Shown here piece after piece: positions 16,320-24,697 of a stretch of DNA of 32,210 nucleotides. The DNA is from Lacustribacter sp964460315 (GTDB lineage: Bacteria; Pseudomonadota; Gammaproteobacteria; Burkholderiales; Burkholderiaceae_A): positions 1 through 32,210 of the forward strand of contig CAYWPQ010000018.1 of the NCBI GenBank assembly GCA_964460315.1. The letters run 5' to 3'. How positions within the stretch are numbered: position 1 is the stretch's first letter; every line of letters starts with the position of its first letter. Position numbers and translations under genes: made by a program. The notes beneath the pieces were generated by a model that saw nothing but the letters and a program-made list of their open reading frames with translations, made no database searches and was not told the DNA's origin.

Positions 16320-17843
16320 ATGAGCCAACCCATGGACGAACACAGCGGGTTTGATGAAAACCAAATCATGGCCGAGCGTCGTGCCAAGCTCGACGCCCTG
16401 CGCGGCCAGGGTCAGCCGGCCTTTCCCAATGATGTGAAGCCTGCGCATCGCGCACTGCCTTTGCATCAACGCTATGAGGCACACAGCCGCGAACAGCTGG
16501 AATCCGAACATGTGGAAGTGAGCCTGGCTGGCCGCATGATGCTCAAACGCATTCAGGGCAAGGCCAGCTTTGCCACCCTGCAAGACGCAACGGGCAGGCT
16601 TCAGATCTATCTGAACGACGAAGGTGTGGGCGAGGCCCAGCACGAGGCCTTCAAACACTGGGATCTGGGCGACCTGGTTTTTGCCAAGGGTGTGCTCTTT
16701 AAGACCATGAAGGGCGAACTTTCGGTGCGCTGTCAGCAGGTTCGCCTGGTGTCGAAGTCACTTCGTCCGCTGCCGGATAAATTCCATGGCCTGAGCGACA
16801 CCGAAACACGGTACCGCCAACGCTATGTTGATCTGATCGTGAATGGGCCATCGCGTGAAGTCTTTCTGGCGCGCTCGAAAACACTTTCGGCCATTCGGCA
16901 TTTCATGAATGACCATGAATTTCTTGAAGTCGAAACGCCCATGCTTCACCCGATTCCCGGTGGTGCCGCGGCCAAGCCTTTTGTTACTCATCACAATGCG
17001 CTTGATCAAGAGATGTACCTTCGCATTGCGCCTGAACTTTTTTTAAAGCGCTTGATTGTTGGCGGGCTTGAGCGGGTTTACGAAATCAATCGAAACTTTC
17101 GTAACGAAGGGCTAAGCCCAAGGCACAACCCAGAGTTCACCATGATGGAGTTCTATGCGGCCTACACCGACTATCACTGGCTGATGGACTTCACCGAATC
17201 GGTGCTTCGTCATGCGGCCAAGGCCGCCACAGGTGCTGAAACGCTGAGCTACCAGGGCAAGACCCTTGATTTTTCAAAACCCTTTGAGCGACTCACCATC
17301 ACCCAGGCCATTACCCGTCATGCGCCGCAATACACGGACGCCATGCTCAACGACGTGGATGCTGTTCGTTCGGCATTGAAATCCTTGCGGGTGGATGTGG
17401 CTGCACCCAACCTGAAGCATGCCGGTCTGGGCGCCTTGCAGCTCGCGCTTTTTGAAGAGGTTGCGGAATCCAAGCTCTGGGACCCAACCTTCATCATCGA
17501 CTACCCGGTGGAGGTCTCGCCTTTGGCGCGCGCCTCGGACACCCGCCCCGAGATCACCGAACGTTTTGAGCTTTTCATTACCGGCCGTGAAATTGCCAAC
17601 GGCTTTTCGGAACTGAACGACCCAGAAGATCAGGCCCGACGTTTTCATGCCCAGGTCGAGGCCAAAGACGCCGGCGATGAAGAGGCCATGTTCTTTGACG
17701 GTGATTACATTCGTGCGCTGGAATACGGTATGCCGCCTGCGGGGGGCTGTGGCATTGGCATCGATCGTTTGGTCATGCTTCTGACCGACAGCCCAAGCAT
17801 TCGGGATGTGATTCTTTTCCCGGCGCTTCGCAAGGAAGATTAG
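16320..17843 (+). CDS. lysS: Lysyl-tRNA synthetase, class II
   Basis: Encodes 507 residues, close to the E. coli length of 505. The N-terminal OB-fold anticodon-binding domain is around residues 60-160 (VSLAGRMMLKRIQGKASFATLQD). The class II catalytic core has motif 2 in FRNEGLSPRHNPEFTMMEFY and motif 3 in GCGIGIDRLVMLLTDS, and ends in PALRKED. It attaches lysine to tRNA-Lys in the cytosol. It follows prfB by 1 bp, the same pairing seen in E. coli and Burkholderiales, and is very likely co-transcribed with it. Its last 4 bp overlap the convergent DUF2062 gene. Confidence 0.98.
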   Translation: MSQPMDEHSGFDENQIMAERRAKLDALRGQGQPAFPNDVKPAHRALPLHQRYEAHSREQLESEHVEVSLAGRMMLKRIQGKASFATLQDATGRLQIYLNDEGVGEAQHEAFKHWDLGDLVFAKGVLFKTMKGELSVRCQQVRLVSKSLRPLPDKFHGLSDTETRYRQRYVDLIVNGPSREVFLARSKTLSAIRHFMNDHEFLEVETPMLHPIPGGAAAKPFVTHHNALDQEMYLRIAPELFLKRLIVGGLERVYEINRNFRNEGLSPRHNPEFTMMEFYAAYTDYHWLMDFTESVLRHAAKAATGAETLSYQGKTLDFSKPFERLTITQAITRHAPQYTDAMLNDVDAVRSALKSLRVDVAAPNLKHAGLGALQLALFEEVAESKLWDPTFIIDYPVEVSPLARASDTRPEITERFELFITGREIANGFSELNDPEDQARRFHAQVEAKDAGDEEAMFFDGDYIRALEYGMPPAGGCGIGIDRLVMLLTDSPSIRDVILFPALRKED

Positions 17844-18415
17844 CCGCGACGTTTCTTTCGAAGCATGACCTCACGCCGCACCCATAAATTCCAGGCCAGC
17901 CGCGTGAGGATGTAGCCGGTGATGGCCAGGCAAGAGGCCAGGGTGAAGACGCCCACCACCAGTGGCCAGCCCATGCCCAAGACCCATTCGCCAAGGGCCA
18001 GAAACGATTCAATGGGGGCACCCCAGAGAAAATCAGGCGGGGGAGGAAAGGCCGATTCTAAGATCTCGCCGTTTTGCCCATGGCTGGGCGAGAGCGCATT
18101 CAAAAGCACAATGCCAATCTTCAGCGACAGCAGATAGAGCGGAATGAAGGTGATGGGGTTGGTGTAAAGCGTGGCAAAGACGGCCACGGGCAGATTCCAA
18201 TGAAAGAGAAACGAGGCCAGTGCCGCGGTCAGCATCTGAAAGGGTGCGGGCAACATGCCGCAGAAAAGCCCGGCGGCCACACCCCCGGCCACACTTCGCC
18301 GATGCAGTGTCCAGACCCCCGGGTGCAAGACCCAGGGGCCAAGCTTGCGCAAGAGCTTGTGCTGTTCCAGCTCTTGCCGATTGGGCAGAATGCGTTGAAG
18401 AAACTTTTTCGCCAT
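17840..18415 (-). CDS. DUF2062 domain-containing membrane protein
   Basis: Encodes 191 residues. The N terminus is basic (MAKKFLQRILPNRQEL), followed by the DUF2062 core: VAGGVAAGLFCGMLPAPFQM, then a hydrophobic region with ATLYTNPITFIPLYLLSLKIG, and a last hydrophobic segment near GWPLVVGVFTLASCLAITGY ending in a basic tail. About four membrane segments are expected in the inner membrane. The function of the family is not known. The frame is open upstream to 18709, but that part is antisense to tatD; ATG 18415 is chosen because DUF2062 proteins start like this. It is divergent from tatD with only 17 bp between the start codons. Confidence 0.85.
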   Translation of the reverse strand: MAKKFLQRILPNRQELEQHKLLRKLGPWVLHPGVWTLHRRSVAGGVAAGLFCGMLPAPFQMLTAALASFLFHWNLPVAVFATLYTNPITFIPLYLLSLKIGIVLLNALSPSHGQNGEILESAFPPPPDFLWGAPIESFLALGEWVLGMGWPLVVGVFTLASCLAITGYILTRLAWNLWVRREVMLRKKRRG

Positions 18416-18432
18416 AGACTTCCATTCTAGCC

Positions 18433-19245
18433 ATGCTGATCGACAGTCACTGCCACCTGGATTATCTGGACACCCCTGCGGTGTCGGGGGGTGTTGCGGG
18501 CGCCGTGGCCCGAAGTCTTGCGGTGGGTGTGGGGGCGATTGTGCTGCCCGCCGTCTCACCGAACCGCTTCGATGCGGTGATTCGCACGGCGCATGCGCAC
18601 CCAAGCGTAGTCTACGCCCTGGGTATCCATCCGATGTATGTCGAAACGCTAGGCGACGAAGCCCTGGATGAACTTCAGAATGCCTTGATCCGCAACCGGC
18701 ACGACCCAAAACTTATCGCGGTGGGTGAGATCGGACTTGATCATTATGTGCCGGGTCTTGATAGGCAAAAGATGGAACGTTTCTATGTGGCTCAGTGCAA
18801 GATGGCACGTGAGTTGGATCTTCCTGTCATTCTTCATGTGCGTAAGTCACAAGACCGCGTGCTGAAGTTTCTTCGACAGTTCAATCTTCGGCAGGGCATT
18901 GCCCACGCCTTTAACGGCAGTCAGCAGCAGGCCATGGCCTTTGTGGATCAGGGCCTTTGTCTTGGCTTTGGCGGCGCCATGACATTCACGCGGGCACTTC
19001 AGATTCGACGGCTTGCGGTGGATCTGCCCTTGCATGCCATCGTGCTTGAAACCGATTCGCCGGACATGTCGCCCGCCTGGAAAAGCAAAGGCGAGGCCAA
19101 CGAGCCGATGGAGGTTGCGCGCATTGCGCAAAGTCTTGCTGAACTCCGCGGGCTGGATCGTCAACAGGTTGACGAGGCCACCACCGCCAATGTTCATCGG
19201 GTGCTTCCTGGCCTGAGCCGCTTGCCCTTCGGCCACTTCGGCTAA
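18433..19245 (+). CDS. TatD family metal-dependent DNase
   Basis: Encodes 270 residues of the TatD/YcfH metallohydrolase family. Metal ligands of the TIM barrel are visible: His6 and His8 (DSHCHLD), Glu99 (VGEIGLD), His135 (VILHVRKS), His158 (IAHAFNGS) and Asp208 (LETDSPDMSP). Family members act as 3'-5' exonucleases in DNA repair or fragmentation. It lies 9 bp ahead of comEC in the same direction, suggesting one transcript. YcfH or YjjV type cannot be settled from motifs. Confidence 0.93.
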   Translation: MLIDSHCHLDYLDTPAVSGGVAGAVARSLAVGVGAIVLPAVSPNRFDAVIRTAHAHPSVVYALGIHPMYVETLGDEALDELQNALIRNRHDPKLIAVGEIGLDHYVPGLDRQKMERFYVAQCKMARELDLPVILHVRKSQDRVLKFLRQFNLRQGIAHAFNGSQQQAMAFVDQGLCLGFGGAMTFTRALQIRRLAVDLPLHAIVLETDSPDMSPAWKSKGEANEPMEVARIAQSLAELRGLDRQQVDEATTANVHRVLPGLSRLPFGHFG

Positions 19246-19254
19246 TCGCGCTCG

Positions 19255-21759
19255 GTGGTGTTGTTGTGGACGGCCGCGGGCCTGCTCGCCGGCGTGGGTG
19301 TCATTCAGCTTCAGCCTGAGCTTGGTTCAATCACGCCATGGCTTTGGGGTGGAGCATCGATGGCTGTTGCGGCCATGATGCTGGCCTTGATGGCTTGGCG
19401 CATGCAGATTGGTTTGGGGCTAAGTTCGGAACTCACTTCTGGTCTTCGCCAGAAGGTATTTCTTTTCGCCTGGATGATCGCGGTTGCAGCGTGTGCGGCC
19501 GTGACCACTCATTGGCGTGCCTCTCATGCGCTGGATCTGCGTTTGGTCGACAGCCTGGATCGAGAAACCGTATTGATGGAAGCCTGGGTGATGGATCTGC
19601 CCACGCGGGATGAGCGCAGCTGGCGCATGGAGGTTCAGGCGCGCGCTGTGCAGTGGCAGGGTGGCCCAGTTCAGAATTTTCCACGTCGCGGTGTGGTGCA
19701 TTGGTACGACAGTGATCGTCATCCTTCGCCCATGGCCATCGCCCCAGGTGAGATCTGGCGGTTTGAGGTTCGGCTACGAAAACCCAATGGCACCCGCAAC
19801 CCCAGGGGCTTTGATTACGAAGCCTGGATGCTTGAAAAAGGGCTGGGCTTCGGCGGCAGTGTTCAGCAGAACAAGCATTCGATTCGTCCCCAGCGAATTG
19901 GGCGAGAACAATCATTTGAAGTCTGGATTGATCGGCGCCGCGATGCCATTCGTCAGACCATTCATGCAGCGCTTGGTGACCACCCATCAAGACCGGTGAT
20001 CACTGCTTTGGTGGTGGGTGATCAACGGGCGATTTCTGCGGATGAATGGGCGCTTTTTCAAAAGACCGGCGTCTCGCATCTGATGAGCATTTCTGGCCTT
20101 CATGTGACCATGCTTGCGGCCTTGATTGGCTGGCTGGGTGCAGGTGTCTGGCGGCTGCTTTGCCTCACGCCTTTGCAGGTGGGGCTGTGGCTGCCCGTGC
20201 AATCGGTGGGTGCGCTTTCAGCCATGTTCGGTGCTTTAGGTTATGCGCTCTTGGCGGGGTTTGCCATTCCCGCCGAGCGCACGGCCTGGATGGTCTGCGC
20301 GGTGTGTGCCTCAAGGGTGGTTGGCATTCAGGCCAACCCTTGGGCGTCGCTAGCTTTGGCTTTGATTGTGGTGCTGACACGAGACCCCATGGCCGTGCTT
20401 GCGCCGGGGTTCTGGCTTTCGTTCATGGCGGTGGCGTTTCTTTTTTCACTGAATAAAGATGCATCAAATAACAATTCATTCAACAAGCTTTCACTGTGGC
20501 GAAAGTCGCTTGATCTCGTGCGGCAGGCCAGTCGTGCGCAGCTGGCGATCACCTTTGGGCTTTTGCCCATCACCGTCATGTTTTTTCAACAGATTGTTCT
20601 GGTGGGGCCCATGGCCAATGCGCTGGCCATTCCGCTGGTGAGTTATCTGGTGACGCCACTGGCCATGCTGGGCGTGCTGGTGGATTCGGTTCTACCCAGC
20701 CCCGTGTTTCTGATGGGTGCGGCCTGGGGGCAGTCTCTGGTGATGCTTTTTCTTCAGTGGTGCGCATCCCTGCCTCTGGCCACCATCGACTGGCCTTCGC
20801 CCGGCGTCTTTCGCACAGCCTTGGCATCCATCCTTCTGATGATGGCTTTAAGTTCAATGCTTCCGCCACGTCTGACGCGCTTTCGTCATGTGGGCTGGCT
20901 GGGCTTATTGCTACTTTTTGGAAATGCTCCCGACCGTCCTGCCCACGGTGACATGACCGTGCACTTCATTGATGTGGGTCAGGGCTCGAGTGTGCTGATT
21001 CAGACGCAGCATCATCAGCTTCTTTATGACACCGGACCTTCGATGGGGGAATCCGATGCTGGCGCGCGAATGGTGATGCCGACGCTGCGCGGTTTGAATC
21101 TGCGCCGCATGGATCAGCTGATGGTGTCTCACTTTGATGACGACCATTCCGGTGGCCTGGCTTCGGTGCTGGCGATGTCAAAAGTGATGGAACTTCGTGC
21201 GCCTGAGTTCATGGAGATGAAGCCTGAAGCCATGCTTGCCGCCGGGCGAATTCCGAAAATCGAATGCGAGGCGGGGCAACGCTGGATCTGGGATGGCGTG
21301 GAGTTTCGTGTGCTGCATCCAAGCTTTGATTCACGGTTCATGAATGCCATTAAAGCTAACCCCGACCGCAATGCGGATTCCTGTGTTCTGCAGGTTCGTG
21401 CATCCAACGGAGGAAGCATTCTTCTCACGGGCGATATTCCGAAGGCGGTGGAGGAGTCGCACCTTTTTGGTGCGAGCCTTGCATCAGAAGTGCTCATGGC
21501 GCCCCATCATGGAAGCAAGACCTCCAGCAGCCAGGCACTGCTTGACGCCGTGAGACCGCGCTGGGTGGTCATTCAGGCGGGCTATCGCAACCGATTTGGC
21601 CACCCGCACCCCGAGGTCTTGGCACGTTTACAGGGCACGGCCCAGATTCTTCGAACCGATCTTTTGGGTGCAGTTCAGATGCGCTGGACGGCAGGTGTGC
21701 TCCAGATCAGCGATTTCTGGGGCAGTCATCGACGTTACTGGCACAGCGTTCGGCAATAA
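19255..21759 (+). CDS. comEC: DNA internalization-related competence protein ComEC/Rec2
   Basis: Large inner-membrane protein of 834 residues starting at GTG 19255. It has an N-terminal DUF4131 region with membrane segments and an extracytoplasmic OB-like domain, a central Competence domain (DEWALFQKTGVSHLMSISGL, many hydrophobic helices), and a C-terminal metallo-beta-lactamase-like domain from about residue 560 (VHFIDVGQGSSVLIQ). The latter has the metal motif SHFDDDHSGG, plus LLTGDI and MAPHHGSKTSSS. ComEC forms the channel for single-stranded DNA during natural transformation; the beta-lactamase-like part is thought to degrade the other strand. Intact length and motifs suggest a working protein. 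Confidence 0.95.
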   Translation: MVLLWTAAGLLAGVGVIQLQPELGSITPWLWGGASMAVAAMMLALMAWRMQIGLGLSSELTSGLRQKVFLFAWMIAVAACAAVTTHWRASHALDLRLVDSLDRETVLMEAWVMDLPTRDERSWRMEVQARAVQWQGGPVQNFPRRGVVHWYDSDRHPSPMAIAPGEIWRFEVRLRKPNGTRNPRGFDYEAWMLEKGLGFGGSVQQNKHSIRPQRIGREQSFEVWIDRRRDAIRQTIHAALGDHPSRPVITALVVGDQRAISADEWALFQKTGVSHLMSISGLHVTMLAALIGWLGAGVWRLLCLTPLQVGLWLPVQSVGALSAMFGALGYALLAGFAIPAERTAWMVCAVCASRVVGIQANPWASLALALIVVLTRDPMAVLAPGFWLSFMAVAFLFSLNKDASNNNSFNKLSLWRKSLDLVRQASRAQLAITFGLLPITVMFFQQIVLVGPMANALAIPLVSYLVTPLAMLGVLVDSVLPSPVFLMGAAWGQSLVMLFLQWCASLPLATIDWPSPGVFRTALASILLMMALSSMLPPRLTRFRHVGWLGLLLLFGNAPDRPAHGDMTVHFIDVGQGSSVLIQTQHHQLLYDTGPSMGESDAGARMVMPTLRGLNLRRMDQLMVSHFDDDHSGGLASVLAMSKVMELRAPEFMEMKPEAMLAAGRIPKIECEAGQRWIWDGVEFRVLHPSFDSRFMNAIKANPDRNADSCVLQVRASNGGSILLTGDIPKAVEESHLFGASLASEVLMAPHHGSKTSSSQALLDAVRPRWVVIQAGYRNRFGHPHPEVLARLQGTAQILRTDLLGAVQMRWTAGVLQISDFWGSHRRYWHSVRQ

Positions 21760-21829
21760 ATTGCGCCATCAGCCTGATATCAACCCGTGATCCCACGAAG
21801 GCTGGCACGGTCTCTGCTTTAATGGGGGT

Positions 21830-23272
21830 ATGAACCGAAAGATCACCAGCGTTGACGAGATGTTCGCCCATTCGGCTTCGGGCCCCACATCCGACCCAAG
21901 GCCGCACTGCCAGGCGTATTGGAATTGGCTGAAGGGCCAGTCCGAAGAGACCATGGAGCGTGCCCGGATCGAGGCTGATCTTTTCTTTCGAAGGGTGGGC
22001 ATCACCTTCAACGTCTATGGCGACGAAGCCGGCACTGAACGTCTGATTCCCTTCGACCTGATTCCCCGCATTCTGCCCGCCGATGAATGGCGCACCATGG
22101 AGGCCGGTCTGCGTCAGCGGGTCACGGCCTTGAACCGGTTCATTCACGACATCTATCACGACCAAGACATCATCCGCGCGGGGTTGATTCCGCAAGATCT
22201 CATTTTGCGTAATGCCCAGTATCGCCCCGAGATGAAAGGTGTTGCCGTGGCGCGCGACATTTATGCGCACATCAGTGGCATTGATATTGTTCGTGCGGGG
22301 CAGGGTGAGTTCTATGTCCTTGAGGACAATCTGCGGGTGCCCTCCGGCGTGTCTTACATGATTGAAGACCGCAAGGCCATGATGCGGCTTTTCCCTGAAC
22401 TCTTTTCGCTGTATCGGGTGGCGCCTGTTGAACACTATCCCGACATGCTGCTCAAGCATCTGCGTTCCGTGGCTCCCGCTGGCGTGGATGACCCCACGGT
22501 GGTGGTGATGACACCCGGCATTTATAACTCGGCCTATTTCGAGCATGCCTTTCTTGCCCAGCAGATGGGTGTGGAACTGGTGGAAGGCCAAGACCTGTTC
22601 ATGTCGGAAAACCGGATCTTCATGCGTACCACCCGCGGGCCGCGTCGTGTCGATGTGATCTATCGGCGCATTGACGACGACTTCCTGGATCCGTTGGTCT
22701 TTCGCCCGAATTCCACGCTGGGTGTTCCGGGGCTGATGTCGGCGGTGCGTGCAGGGCGTGTCACCCTGTGCAATGCGCCGGGCACGGGCGTGGCCGACGA
22801 CAAATCCATCTACCCCTATGTGCCTGACATGATTCGTTTTTATCTTGGCGAATCGCCCATCCTTTCCAATGTGCCCACCTTCATCTGTCGCAAGCCCGAT
22901 GACCTGGCCTATGTGTTGGATCACCTGGATGAACTGGTGGTGAAAGAAACCCATGGCGCCGGAGGCTATGGCATGTTGGTGGGGCCTTCGGCCACGAAAG
23001 AGGAAATTGAGCGCTTCCGCGGGCTGATCAAGGCCAAGCCTGAAACCTATATTGCACAGCCAACCTTGGCACTTTCCACATCACCCACCTACGTCGAAGC
23101 GGGCATTGCCCCAAGGCATATTGATCTTCGCCCCTTTGTTTTGAGCGGCCAGGAGGTCTCGATTGTTCCCGGCGGGCTGACCCGCGTGGCGCTGCGCGAG
23201 GGATCTCTGGTCGTGAATTCTTCTCAGGGTGGTGGCACCAAAGACACCTGGGTTCTGCAGGAGGGAAACTAA
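21830..23272 (+). CDS. Circularly permuted ATP-grasp family protein (COG2308 type)
   Basis: Encodes 480 residues of the circularly permuted ATP-grasp family (formerly DUF404/DUF407). Conserved stretches include VLEDNLRVPSGVSYMIEDR, GRVTLCNAPGTGVADDKSIY, the lysine-containing KETHGAGGYGML glycine loop and IDLRPFVLSG. ATP-grasp enzymes join a carboxylate to an amine or thiol through an acyl phosphate; members of this subfamily are predicted peptide or amide ligases with unknown substrate. A GGGGGT ribosome site is just before ATG 21830. The alpha-E gene starts 3 bp after the stop, the standard partner arrangement. The usual transglutaminase-like neighbour is not in the window. Confidence 0.88.
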   Translation: MNRKITSVDEMFAHSASGPTSDPRPHCQAYWNWLKGQSEETMERARIEADLFFRRVGITFNVYGDEAGTERLIPFDLIPRILPADEWRTMEAGLRQRVTALNRFIHDIYHDQDIIRAGLIPQDLILRNAQYRPEMKGVAVARDIYAHISGIDIVRAGQGEFYVLEDNLRVPSGVSYMIEDRKAMMRLFPELFSLYRVAPVEHYPDMLLKHLRSVAPAGVDDPTVVVMTPGIYNSAYFEHAFLAQQMGVELVEGQDLFMSENRIFMRTTRGPRRVDVIYRRIDDDFLDPLVFRPNSTLGVPGLMSAVRAGRVTLCNAPGTGVADDKSIYPYVPDMIRFYLGESPILSNVPTFICRKPDDLAYVLDHLDELVVKETHGAGGYGMLVGPSATKEEIERFRGLIKAKPETYIAQPTLALSTSPTYVEAGIAPRHIDLRPFVLSGQEVSIVPGGLTRVALREGSLVVNSSQGGGTKDTWVLQEGN

Positions 23273-23275
23273 GCC

Positions 23276-24160
23276 ATGCTTAGCCGAACGGCCGACAGTC
23301 TTTTTTGGATGTCTCGCTACATTGAGCGTGCCGAAAACACCGCCCGCATGCTAGATGTTCAAAGGCAGGCGTCTTTGCTGCCCAGCGCCTTTTCAGAGCA
23401 AAGCGCCGCCTATGCCCAGACCCTTCTGGATCTGGTCTCGGATGCGTCGAACCCTTCCAGCATTGTGAGCTGTCTTTCTGCAGCCCGAGAGAACTGCCGC
23501 ATTGTTCGGGGTTCGGTGAATACTGAAATCTGGGAAACGGTGAATGCCACATGGCTGGAAATGAAAACACTTCTGGCCAACCAACGCTGGCACAAAGACC
23601 CCACCAGTTTGTTTGAATGGGTGAAGCTTCGATCTCACCTGTTTCGTGGGGTCAGCATTGGCACCATGCTTAAAGACGAAGCCTTCCATTTCATGAGGCT
23701 TGGCACCTTCATTGAACGTGCAGACAGCACGGCTCGAATTCTTGACGCTAAATTTGATCTGGAAGAAGAGGTGGCCGAGGCCCAAGGTCGTGCGCCTGCC
23801 AATGATGGACGGGCTGACTACTATTATTGGGCGTCGGTGCTGCGTTCGGTGTCTGCCCTTGAGATCTATCGAAAGGTCTATCGCGATGTCATCACGCCGC
23901 GGCGGGTGGCGGAACTCTTGATTCAGCGCCCCGACATGCCACGGTCATTGCTGGCCTGCCTGAATGAAGTCTGCCTCAACCTTGACCAGGTGACCGACGT
24001 CTTGGGTGGCGAGCCGCAACGTCTGGCTGGAAGGCTTCGCGCGGATGTTCAATACCTGCGCATCGACGAAGATTTCGAGCGTGACATTCATGAATTCTTA
24101 AAGCATTTCCTTGAGCAGATGTATCTGCTGGGAACCAGAGTGAGTAAGGAGTTTTTCTAA
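23276..24160 (+). CDS. Alpha-E domain protein (DUF403, COG2307 type)
   Basis: Encodes 294 residues with the typical start MLSRTADSLFWMSRYIERAENTARMLDV and the paired segment FMRLGTFIERADSTARILD about 150 residues later, an internally repeated helical unit. The alpha-E domain is entirely helical and occurs almost always next to the circularly permuted ATP-grasp gene; its biochemical role is not established. It starts 3 bp after its partner, so the two are one operon. It ends 3 bp before the convergent gpt gene. Confidence 0.88.
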   Translation: MLSRTADSLFWMSRYIERAENTARMLDVQRQASLLPSAFSEQSAAYAQTLLDLVSDASNPSSIVSCLSAARENCRIVRGSVNTEIWETVNATWLEMKTLLANQRWHKDPTSLFEWVKLRSHLFRGVSIGTMLKDEAFHFMRLGTFIERADSTARILDAKFDLEEEVAEAQGRAPANDGRADYYYWASVLRSVSALEIYRKVYRDVITPRRVAELLIQRPDMPRSLLACLNEVCLNLDQVTDVLGGEPQRLAGRLRADVQYLRIDEDFERDIHEFLKHFLEQMYLLGTRVSKEFF

Positions 24161-24163
24161 CCC

Positions 24164-24697
24164 TCAGCTGTTTGATGCAGACACAGCCGCGTGCTGGGTC
24201 TGTTCCCACGGAAAGATAATCCATGCATCTTGCGCGAAATTGGCCACATGGCTTTGCACCATGGCAAGGCCTTTGGGTTTTGCATAAAGCGTGGCAATGT
24301 GCGCACGAGGCAAAAGCTGGCGAATGGCCTGAGCGCTTTGTCCGGTGTCGACCAGGTCATCGATGACCAGCACCCGCGCCTGGCGGTCGAAGCTGGCGGG
24401 CAAGGGCTTCACCATCTGAATGTCACCGGGTTGGTTTTCTTTGGAATAGCTTTGAAGGCCCAGTGTTTCGATGCAATGGATGTCAAGCTCATGGGCCACC
24501 AGGCAGGCAGGGATCAGCCCGCCGCGAGTGATGGCCACCATGGACGGCCATGGGCCCAAAGGGCGCAGCTGATTCGCCAAGGCTTTCGCATCCGCATGAA
24601 TGCGTGCCCATGAAAGCTCGATCACTGATTGGGTCACTGACCCACTCATTGACTCAGTCATTGACTCAGTTATTGATGCAGTTACTGAGCGAACCAT
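24164..24697 (-). CDS. gpt: Xanthine-guanine phosphoribosyltransferase-like protein with repeat-encoded N terminus
   Basis: From about residue 27 (IELSWARIHADAKALANQL) the protein aligns with E. coli Gpt. The PRPP-binding loop VLVIDDLVDTGQSA, AITRGGLIPACLVAHEL and LYAKPKG are present, and the length after the repeat is about 150, the family size. Gpt salvages xanthine and guanine using PRPP. The first ~26 residues from ATG 24697 are six four-residue units (R/A/E/G/Q-S-V/I/M-T/S) encoded by a 12-nt repeat. GGA six bases before ATG 24697, inside hbdH, could serve as ribosome site; later ATGs within the repeat (for example 24661 and 24649) are alternatives. It overlaps the end of the hydroxybutyrate dehydrogenase gene by 16 bp. 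Confidence 0.85.
   Translation of the reverse strand: MVRSVTASITESMTESMSGSVTQSVIELSWARIHADAKALANQLRPLGPWPSMVAITRGGLIPACLVAHELDIHCIETLGLQSYSKENQPGDIQMVKPLPASFDRQARVLVIDDLVDTGQSAQAIRQLLPRAHIATLYAKPKGLAMVQSHVANFAQDAWIIFPWEQTQHAAVSASNS
24620..24691 (-). repeat. Six-unit degenerate 12-nt tandem repeat at the start of gpt
   Basis: Read on the minus strand, six consecutive 12-nt units share the pattern NNN-TCA-RTR-ACY/AST; TCA is invariant in all six. They encode RSVT, ASIT, ESMT, ESMS, GSVT and QSVI. The array also holds near-palindromes with one central base: TGACTCAGTCA at 24650-24660 and GGGTCACTGACCC at 24631-24643. The first unit spans the last codons and stop of hbdH. The unit is unrelated in sequence to the 12-bp repeat at lolC/recJ. 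Confidence 0.85.

Noticed and set aside
18416..18709. 98-codon upstream extension of the DUF2062 frame
   Set aside because: It is antisense to tatD, low in hydrophobic pattern and unlike DUF2062 proteins, which begin at the MAKKFLQ start.
21707..22954. Minus-strand open frame of 415 codons opposite comEC end and the ATP-grasp gene
   Set aside because: It is His/Gly-rich, without motifs, and opposite a well-conserved family; a composition artefact.
13377..24691. CRISPR-like arrays at the two repeat regions
   Set aside because: The units are 12 nt with no spacers and lie in coding sequence; no cas genes are present.
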